Source of the DNA: Macrotrachela quadricornifera
Taxonomy: Eukaryota > Rotifera > Eurotatoria > Philodinida > Philodinidae
Assembly (NCBI GenBank): GCA_022393335.1
Contig: JAJEKB010020264.1
Span: forward strand, 147,417 to 211,416
DNA: 64,000 bases
Reading direction: 5' to 3'
Below are positions 57,273-64,000 of the stretch, one piece after another. Every line of letters begins with the position of its first letter. Within the stretch, counting starts at the first letter, position 1. The notes beneath the pieces are model-generated. The model did no database searches. It worked only from the letters and a program-made list of their open reading frames with translations, and had not been told where the DNA came from. A program made the position numbers and the translations under genes.

Positions 57273-58405
57273 CCCATGTCATCAAAATCGCGTGAAAATC
57301 GGCGATTAATCGCGAAAAAATCGCCCGATTAATCGTGCGATTATATCGCGATTAATCGCCAAAATTGGCGATTTTTGCCGATTTCTTTTCCGATTTTTTT
57401 TAAAAATCGCGATTTAATCGCGATTAATCACCAAAATTGGCGATTTTTGTCGATATTTTTCCGATTTTTTTTTAAAAATCATAATTAATCGCCAACACTG
57501 GCGATCTTTGATGATTTTATTTCCAATTTCTCTTGATTTTAATAATATAACGTAATTTTCAAAATTCTAGTTCCGATAATGCCCACCGATGCTAATGCTT
57601 CAATCTAAATAAAAGACATGATGACTTTATAAATAAAACTTACCAATTTCTATTGATATTAGTGTTGATCTAAATAAAGAAGAAATATTTATTTTATAAA
57701 TAAAACTTACCTATTTATATTAGTATTGTCGTTGAGCTGAATAGAAATAAAATATTCATTTTATTAATAAAATTACTTACTATGATCATAATTGCCATTG
57801 ATCTAAATAAAAATATTTTTTTTCAATAAATAAAAATTACTTACTATGATCAATATTGCCATTGATCTAAATAAAAATATTTTTTTTTAATAAATAAAAA
57901 TTACTTACTATGATCATAATTGCCATTGATCTAAATAAAAATATTTTTTTTTAATAAATAAAATCACTTACTGTAATTCATGTTGTCATTGGTCTAAATA
58001 AAAATAAATATTCTTTTATAAATAAATTACTTACTGTAATTGATATTGTCATTGATCAAAAGAAAAATAATTTTTTATAAATAAAATTATTGTGATTGAT
58101 CCCATGTCATCGCAATCGAGTCTTTTTGGCGATTAATTGGGATAGTCTAACAGCGTATATGTTCTTGGACTATCGCGATTAATCGCCGATTTTTTTTGAT
58201 TATAAGAAAATCGCCGATTAATCGCGATTAATTGCCGATTTTTTTTAACTACTAGAAAATCGCCGATTAACCGTCGATTAATCGCGATTAATTGCCGATT
58301 TTTTATTAACTGATAGAAAATCGCCGATTAATCGCGATTAATTGCTGAAATTTTTGCTCAAATCGCGATTAATCGCCAAAAATGACCCGATTTTGATGAC
58401 ATGGG
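57273..58405. mobile_element. TIR element rich in CGATTAATCG, TA duplication
   Basis: The ends CCCATGTCATCAAAATCGCG and its inverse (CCCGATTTTGATGACATGGG) are flanked by TA. Sub-terminal regions on both sides are built of repeated GCGATTAATCGCC and GGCGATTTTTG motifs, themselves palindromic. The centre is the tandem array at 57640-58090. No ORF. A deleted copy lies at 44255-44457. The many self-complementary motifs would let either strand fold heavily. Confidence 0.65.
57640..58090 (+). repeat. About 62-bp tandem array
   Basis: Seven or so units containing ATTGATCTAAATAAAAATAT, a T run, AATAAATAAAAATTACTTAC and TATGATCA. Successive 'ACTTACTATGATCA' blocks are 60-65 bp apart. They form the core of the TIR element. 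Confidence 0.8.
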
Positions 58406-58450
58406 TATTCATTCACCTAATATGTTGGTTCAATTCGTTAAAATGCGTTA

Positions 58451-58529
58451 TTGGAGGAAAAACGCGTTTAAACCTGTTGATTTCTTTTATTTGTCGAGTC
58501 AACGAGTTTTAAAGCGTTTTTTCCTCCAA
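58451..58529. repeat. 79-bp hairpin
   Basis: TTGGAGGAAAAACGCGTTTA pairs with TTTTAAAGCGTTTTTTCCTCCAA (one gap). The GGAGGAAAAACGC arm also appears at the repeat units near 23440, so it is a recurring foldback motif of this genome. Confidence 0.6.
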
Positions 58530-58864
58530 TTTTTGTCTTCAATGTGTTAAAACAAAGCTTCGTCGTTTATCTGTCTGCGTGGGTAATGTATGTTTTCTAC
58601 ATTAATTCAACCCAGAGAGATACTGCTCTTGTTGAACAAAGACAACGGAAAGACCTTTTATGTACGTACGTATGTACCTACATTGTCTTACCGTTGTTGG
58701 CCATTGTGCCTCAAACAACAAGGGTCTCTCTGGTGGCGCGCGCATGTGAATATAAATAAATACATCAATTCATTTATTGATTTTCAATTAAAACTACACA
58801 GCAATCAAAAAATAATAATCAAAGGCAGAAAATAAATAAAATTTATCCGTTTATCCCATTAATT
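58530..58864. other. Intergenic
   Basis: 3' flank of the NHL gene. The 71-codon frame at 58544-58759 has no recognisable domain. Confidence 0.35.
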
Positions 58865-59778
58865 TCATGATATTTCAATATTCAATCGTTGTACTCGATT
58901 GTTACCCCAATCAACAACATAGAGATTACCTTGTCGATCAAATGACAATCCCCAGGGCCCATTGAGTTGATTAACTTGTGCTCCTTGACCATTTCCACCA
59001 ACGATAACATTTCCTTGTTGTGCTCCTTTAGGCCAACGTACAATTCGATGGTTATAACTATCAACTACATAAACAGTACCCAATTGATCAACTACAACGC
59101 CTCCAGGAAAAGACAATTGTGTCAAACTATTTCCTTGTCCTTGTCCACCAGCAACAACAATACCTTCTTTTGCACCTTCTATCCATTTCATCACGCGGTT
59201 ATTATCTCTATCAGACACAAATACTGAATGTTCTCGATCGACGAATATGTAACGGGGCTCATCGAGCTGATCAAGACGATATCCTCTTCCATTCCCACCT
59301 GCTACTACTATCCCTTGGGATTCACCTATTCGATATTTTCTTACTTCATGTTTGTCAACATCAGTGACATAGAGAAATCCATTGTCATCCATTGTCAAAC
59401 CATAACAAAAAGTATTCGAAATAATTATTTCGCCGCTTGTTCCATTTTGACGAGGCCATCTAACTACCCTTCTATTACTCCAATCACAAATAATAAGACT
59501 ATCTCTCTCTTTATCCACGATTACATCTGTTGGCCAATCCAATTGATGAGTACCACTTCCTTTTCCATGTCCACCTGCCACTATTTGTCCATTTGTTTCA
59601 TCCAATTTCCATGCTACAATACGGTGATTTCCAAAATCAGCAACATAAATTGTTTGTTCATTGTCCACATATAAAGCGTAAGGGAAAGAGAGAGTCGGAT
59701 TTTGTCCTCCTACTGTTTGACCATCCTTATTCCATTTGGCATTTGGAGAAATATCTATCAAACTGGCACGAAGTGGTA
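58865..59778 (-). CDS. NHL-repeat beta-propeller protein, terminal exon (5' part missing)
   Basis: The exon starts right after a TTTCTTTTAG splice acceptor (AG at 59780-59779), two nt into a codon, and reads PLRASLIDISPNAKWNKDGQ and on for about 304 residues to the stop. There is no ATG near the beginning, so an upstream exon, probably with a signal peptide, is needed but was not found. Six NHL repeats are visible by their Y-V-x-D-x-x-N-x-R-V-x-x-W signature: YVADFGNHRIVAWK, ICDWSNRRVVRWP, YVTDVDKHEVRKYR, FVSDRDNNRVMKWI, YVVDSYNHRIVRWP and YVVDWGNNRVQRLN. Spacers of the IVAGGNGRG type lie between them. This makes a six-bladed propeller, usually a protein- or ligand-binding surface. The NAKWNKDGQTV opening is characteristic of the large, mostly secreted NHL family in rotifers. 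No catalytic domain is seen. Confidence 0.8.
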
Positions 59779-59780
59779 CT

Positions 59781-60617
59781 AAAAGAAAGAGAAAAACATG
59801 ATTATCATCAAAAGAAATCTTTCATTTTCTTTAGATTGTGAGAAAAGAAAAATTTCTATAATATTGTTTTTCACTCTATTTGATGTTATAGAGAAGAATA
59901 GAGAAATTTCTCAGTTGTTGTAAAGAAAAGTCCTATTATAATATATTTTACTGATGTATATATCAATGATTTCTCAAATATAAAGAAAATATAAATTGGA
60001 GAGAAACTTTTTCTTGATAGAAGTAGTTTAAAATCCTCGAAAAACATATAGAACATTGATAAAGATCGTATATTAAAATAGTGATAGAAAAAATACAAAG
60101 ATTTCTTGTTCTGTAGAGGTCTTTTTTTCTTTTCATATCCATTGTTTTATTGAAATTCAGATAAAAAATATTTATATCTCACCCACACGATAGTATATTT
60201 CTTGAGGTTTTATTCCATATAATTTCGAATAGTGTTCTATCGAACGAGTACGCAAGTCCACTCCATAAATGTTTTCTCTCTTACTTTCATTTTCATTATT
60301 AATAATATTCATTTTGTGTGTTTTAAGTAGTGGTGAAGAATGTAGGAGATGATAATATTTGAACTCTCTGCTCACCAGTCATATGAGTTTTTCCTGTGAG
60401 ACTTCTCAAAATACTTCTCGACGAATATTTTCCTAGTCAAAGCTCTCTCATGGAGTCTCTGGAGACTCCTCAGGAAGTTACCAAGCTAATCTTCTGAGGT
60501 TTCCCACATGTGGATACCCTAAAGAGTTTTTCTTTTTGTGATTTGATTCTGTAGAGTGTATAAAAGTTTTAACTATATAAGAGAATACAGTCGTTTAGAT
60601 ATATATATATATATATA
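59781..60617. other. Probable intron and 5' region of the NHL gene
   Basis: AT-rich. It should hold the upstream exon(s) of the NHL gene, but none could be placed with confidence. An (AT)n run lies at 60600-60619. Confidence 0.35.
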
Positions 60618-60619
60618 TA

Positions 60620-61582
60620 AAGGGTGTTCTAGAAGTTCTGAAGCTTTTTTAAAATGCATCGTTCCCCCTTATAATAAAAGCAAACTCTTTGAAACTTTGG
60701 CATATTATTGCACATATGTGGTGTCACATAACTACAAAGTCTGAGGTCTATAAGTTGTAATATGGCTGAGAAACTGTAACAACACTAACATGTACTATTT
60801 TGTAGATTTTCCTGGTCATCTTCGGGATGTACAATATTTTTTTTATTTCGACTATATCTCGGCTTAAGTAAATGATAAAATCTTGAACCTTTTTTAAAAG
60901 ATGCACCGTAAAAAGCTCTACAAAAATTCTAATAACAAATCTCTGTCGAATTACATCAATGGTTTCTGCCATACTCAAAATGAAAAACCTACATGGCAGT
61001 ATTACTTCTCACCATATTGTGCGTAATAAAAAAAAGGCTTCGAAGACCTTTTTACTTTTCAATAAGAATTTTTTATACAGCTTTTGTAGAGCTTTCAATC
61101 GCACATCTTTCGAAAAAAAAAATCAAGATTTTATCATTTGTTCAAGTTCAGATACATTTAAAACAAAAAGGAATTCCGAACATTTTTTTATTACGACCAG
61201 TACGGTGAAAAGCAGTACAGTCATGCAGGATTTTCATTTTGGGTATGGCAGAAACCATTAACATAAATGAATAGCGATTTGTTGTTACAGTTTTTATAGG
61301 GCTTTTCATGGCGCATCTTTTAAAAAAGGTTCAAGATTTTATCATCTACCTAAGCCGAGATATAGACATTTTGGAAGACCTGAAATACAGGAAATTTTAC
61401 AAAATAGTACATGTCAGTGTTGTTATAGTTTCTCAGCCATATTACAACTTATAGACCTCAAACTTTGTAGTTATGTGACACTACATATGTGCAACAATAT
61501 GCCAAAGTTTCAAAGAGTTTGCTTTTATTATAAGGGAGAACGATGCATTTTAAAAAAGCTTCAGAACTTCTAGAACACCCTT
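60620..61582. mobile_element. Mariner-type hairpin MITE, arms about 390 bp
   Basis: The ends AAGGGTGTTCTAGAAGTTCT and inverse are flanked by TA on both sides (60618-60619, 61583-61584). The arms pair through 'GTTTGCTTTTATTATAAGGG', 'CTATAAGTTGTAATATGGCT', 'GTACTATTTTGTA', 'TTATCATYTACYTAAGCCGA' and 'ATGGTTTCTGCCATAC'. The loop is about 61010-61210. Short open frames in the arms mirror each other and are not genes. Confidence 0.7.
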
Positions 61583-61830
61583 TATATATGCATAGTTGAT
61601 TTTAGAAACATCTAGCTGGTGTAAAAAGATAAGAAATGTTAAAGAAAGAGTAGAAGTTTTGTTTTATCTTAAAATCGTTCAATATATTTTGCTAAGCCGT
61701 ATTCGCACTTTCTGAATAGATAGTAGTTAAATAGTTAGATATAGATAGAAACGCGATTCAGCAGTGAGGTAAACTTTACTAGAAATTTTGATAGATAGAT
61801 CAATATTACTGAAATATGTCGTATATTGGC

Positions 61831-62872
61831 CAATGTTGCCACTTTTTGAAGTCCAAAAAGCAGAAAATCGTTTCTAAACAGCAGAAAATGACAGAAAATT
61901 TATCAGTGAAATGCAGAAAGTATATTTGTGATATACACCTATTTTCAAAATTTGTTCCAATGTACTAATCAAGAATTGTCACACCACGGTGTGATCTTTG
62001 TTACGTTGAATCAAGGAATACTACTAAATAATAAGTAGATAGAATGATTGAACAGATTTTCTTCTGATAGTATATTTTTATTTGATCTAATAGCTTTTCA
62101 CAAACCCCGATTACTTAATAAATATTCATCTATTTCAATGCATGATAAGGAAAATTCGGACTAACTCTTGATTAAATGATAGCATTTAACTGTTAGTTTT
62201 TTATTTGTGAGTATTCATGTGATTATTACTATCAGCTTTTTTTCAGACATGTATGAAAAACTCTTGATTATCAGAAATATATATTGCTTGAAACTGATCA
62301 AATTTATATTCTTTTAAAACGGCTAATATTCGACGATTTTTAGCCATTCTCTGTTGAACTCGTCTTTCTTTGATTTCTTTTTTCTGATTTAATTCCTGAT
62401 GATATTAGTGCTGGTTCAGGAACTACTAATATTTGGTTATTAGCTTCTTCGCTGTAGTCGAACTGACATTATTATCTACATCTAAGTTTTCTCTGCCTCT
62501 TTATTATTAGTAATTATATTAATTACTTATACTCATTAAATGACCAAACAAAAGAATGTGTACGTTGATTTATATGAATTAGATGCCTAATATAAAATAC
62601 GATAGAAAGAAAATCTGGTAAAGAAAGAACTGATTAAAAAGCAATAATACACAACAGTAGTTGTTTTTAGTCACTAGATAATAAAAATTATCTGAGCAAA
62701 ATTGAGATTTAGGATAGAACAATAACATTAGTAACTATTGATAAGGTCTTTTCAATAATAAATATGAGAAAAAGATTTTTGAGGTGAAACAAAGGGTTGC
62801 TGAATATATAAATAGGAGAATATTAGGAAAAAGCAGAATTTTTCTGCTAAAAGAGGAGAGGTGACAGCTCTG
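61831..62872. mobile_element. hAT-like element with exact 8-bp target duplication ATATTGGC
   Basis: ATATTGGC lies at 61823-61830 and 62873-62880. The ends are CAATGTTGCCAC on the left and, in reverse complement, CAGAGCTGTCAC on the right (8 of 12 identical). 'AGCAGAAAA' repeats occur near both ends. An 8-bp duplication with CA/TG ends is the hAT pattern. It is 1042 bp; one short coding-like piece is inside (separate entry). Confidence 0.6.
62243..62395 (-). CDS. Possible terminal exon, unknown protein
   Basis: A clean 50-codon minus-strand frame follows an ATCATCAG acceptor-like site and ends at TGA. It is basic at the start (NQKKEIKERRVQQRMAKNRR) and then reads ILAVLKEYKFDQFQAIYISD. No family recognised. 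It lies inside the hAT-like element, so it could be cargo, a transposase remnant or chance. Confidence 0.25.
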   Translation of the reverse strand, partial: ELNQKKEIKERRVQQRMAKNRRILAVLKEYKFDQFQAIYISDNQEFFIHV

Positions 62873-62880
62873 ATATTGGC

Positions 62881-63490
62881 AGATAATGACTTATTCTTCA
62901 CTTTTAAATGCACTCCCTAAAAAATCCCCAGGGATTCTCCGAAAACTTCCTCTGAAATCCCTTGGAATTTAACAAGGGAGATTGGACTAGGGTTGTCTTT
63001 CCTATGTTTTTTCTATTACTGTTGATTCTGATGCATTTAAATGGTCTTAGTATCTACATTATTTGAAATAATTTTACTAGGGCTAACCAAAAGTTTGTAG
63101 AACAGTGTTTAAATTTTTATAAAATACTTCATATCAAAACATTTATTGCATGAATATATATGTAGTAAAATCTTTCATCTATAATTCCAACGGTGTTTTA
63201 GATAAAGTCTATAATACAGCAAATATCTTTCATATTTTGTAATATCATGTATACTTAAATATTAAATGTAATCGTATATGTAGAATGCGAAATCATTTAT
63301 TGAATTAGTTCATTCGATTTACTTAGCTATTTTTATGTGAACCAATCAGCATTTTTGAACGATGTTTTTTATTCAATATCAAACTCATCCTGGACTTATG
63401 ACAAAATCTTATTTGAAATTTTTAAAACATTATACAAAATGACTGATAAATTTAATCAATATTCTATGAAAATTTGATCTATTCTACAAA
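62881..63490. other. Gene-free AT-rich stretch
   Basis: No gene or clear repeat recognised. Confidence 0.35.
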
Positions 63491-63499
63491 TATGTAGGA

Positions 63500-63640
63500 A
63501 AACAATTGGCAAAGAATTTACATCAGCATTAAGACCTGATGCTCCAGCATATTCAGCTGTAACAAAATGAGTAAGATATTTGCGTGAAAGGAGAGATCCA
63601 GGTCAAACTCATCCTATCAGATCTTGTTGAATTCGATGAA
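63500..63640 (+). pseudogene. Possible mariner-class transposase scrap
   Basis: The plus-strand reading IGKEFTSALRPDAPAYSAVT, K, stop, VRYLRERRDPGQTHP resembles the helix-turn-helix part of some Tc1/mariner-type proteins (R-P-D-A-P-S-Y-x-T-V-x-K-W then R-E-R-R-E). The Trp position is a TGA stop. Too short and broken to be sure. Confidence 0.35.
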
Positions 63641-64000
63641 ACTAATGATATTATAACATCTAATTAAGCTAATTCTAATTCACAATATCAATGTGAAATG
63701 TGAGTTTTAAAAAATTGCTTTATTACTTTTTGATATTGCTCATTTAGGTTTTCTATCCAACATTCCTAGTCGAAACAGTGAGTTCAAATAAATGAATTCT
63801 TTTTCTTTATATGGATTGATTCGTATTGAAATTAACAGGAAGTATTTTATTTACTTCGGTAGCACTCTTTCTCTATTTTAGATCAATATATATGTCGCAG
63901 AATAAATTAAAATGCAGTTCAATTTAAAATTGTCCTAGTTCTGATTAAAATTTCAATTTGAACTAGAGGAAATTAAAATAAATTTTTGTTTCGCTTATTT
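63641..64000. other. Window end, no gene seen
   Basis: AT-rich sequence without recognisable features. Confidence 0.35.

Noticed and set aside
58967..59841. Long plus-strand frames over the NHL exon
   Set aside because: Antisense shadows of repeat-rich coding sequence; the minus strand carries six NHL signatures.
59886..60375. Candidate upstream exon(s) for the NHL gene
   Set aside because: Frames such as the one at 60172-60375 are not signal-peptide-like and no donor of matching phase could be chosen with confidence.
1..64000. A defence, toxin-antitoxin or biosynthetic operon
   Set aside because: The genes are eukaryotic, scattered, on both strands and each with its own promoter; no cluster logic supports a joint system.

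Overview
The window looks like an AT-rich, repeat-laden animal nuclear scaffold, most likely from a bdelloid rotifer. The reasons are: a cellular reverse-transcriptase-related gene (rvt) with a 64-nt intron, a gene family known from fungi and bdelloid rotifers; short introns with clean GT/AG borders; expanded families typical of these animals (NHL-repeat proteins, arginine ADP-ribosyltransferases, divergent rhodopsin-like receptors); and dense small transposons. Two N runs (10 and 400 bases) mark assembly gaps. Genus cannot be fixed from sequence alone.

Layout. 1-25 kb is gene-poor. It holds two paralogous CmcJ/AsaB-like oxidoreductase genes on the minus strand (4.4-5.2 kb and 18.0-18.9 kb) inside a roughly 3-kb segmental duplication. 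Around them lie piggyBac-, hAT- and hairpin-type elements, including a degenerate piggyBac transposase (7.7-8.1 kb) and a nested pair of hAT-like insertions (22.9-24.7 kb). 25.5-31.6 kb holds a multi-exon minus-strand gene encoding at least five PBZ zinc fingers, each split by an intron. It carries a 21-bp minisatellite in one intron and a decayed RTE-type LINE in another. 32.4-33.6 kb is a single-exon protein kinase. 37.6-40.4 kb is rvt on the plus strand. A LINE fragment follows at 41 kb.

42.8-49.0 kb is a tandem array of five 7TM receptor units on the minus strand. Two are intact, one is cut by a TIR element with a 9-bp target duplication, and two are relics. 49.4-53.5 kb is repeats, including two inverted arrays of a 70-bp unit. 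54.2-55.9 kb is a 535-residue protein with two ADP-ribosyltransferase-like domains. 57.3-58.4 kb is a TIR element built on a CGATTAATCG motif. 58.9-59.8 kb is the last exon of an NHL beta-propeller gene. 60.6-64 kb holds a mariner-like hairpin element, a hAT-like element with an exact 8-bp target duplication, and a scrap of transposase.

The genes do not form an operon or obvious pathway. The most noteworthy items are rvt, the intron-split PBZ array (not visible as one long ORF), the receptor array caught in birth and death, and the duplicated oxidoreductase pair with a conserved core promoter and an empty site for a piggyBac MITE. ADP-ribose chemistry appears twice (PBZ reader, ART writer), but nothing shows that these genes work together.
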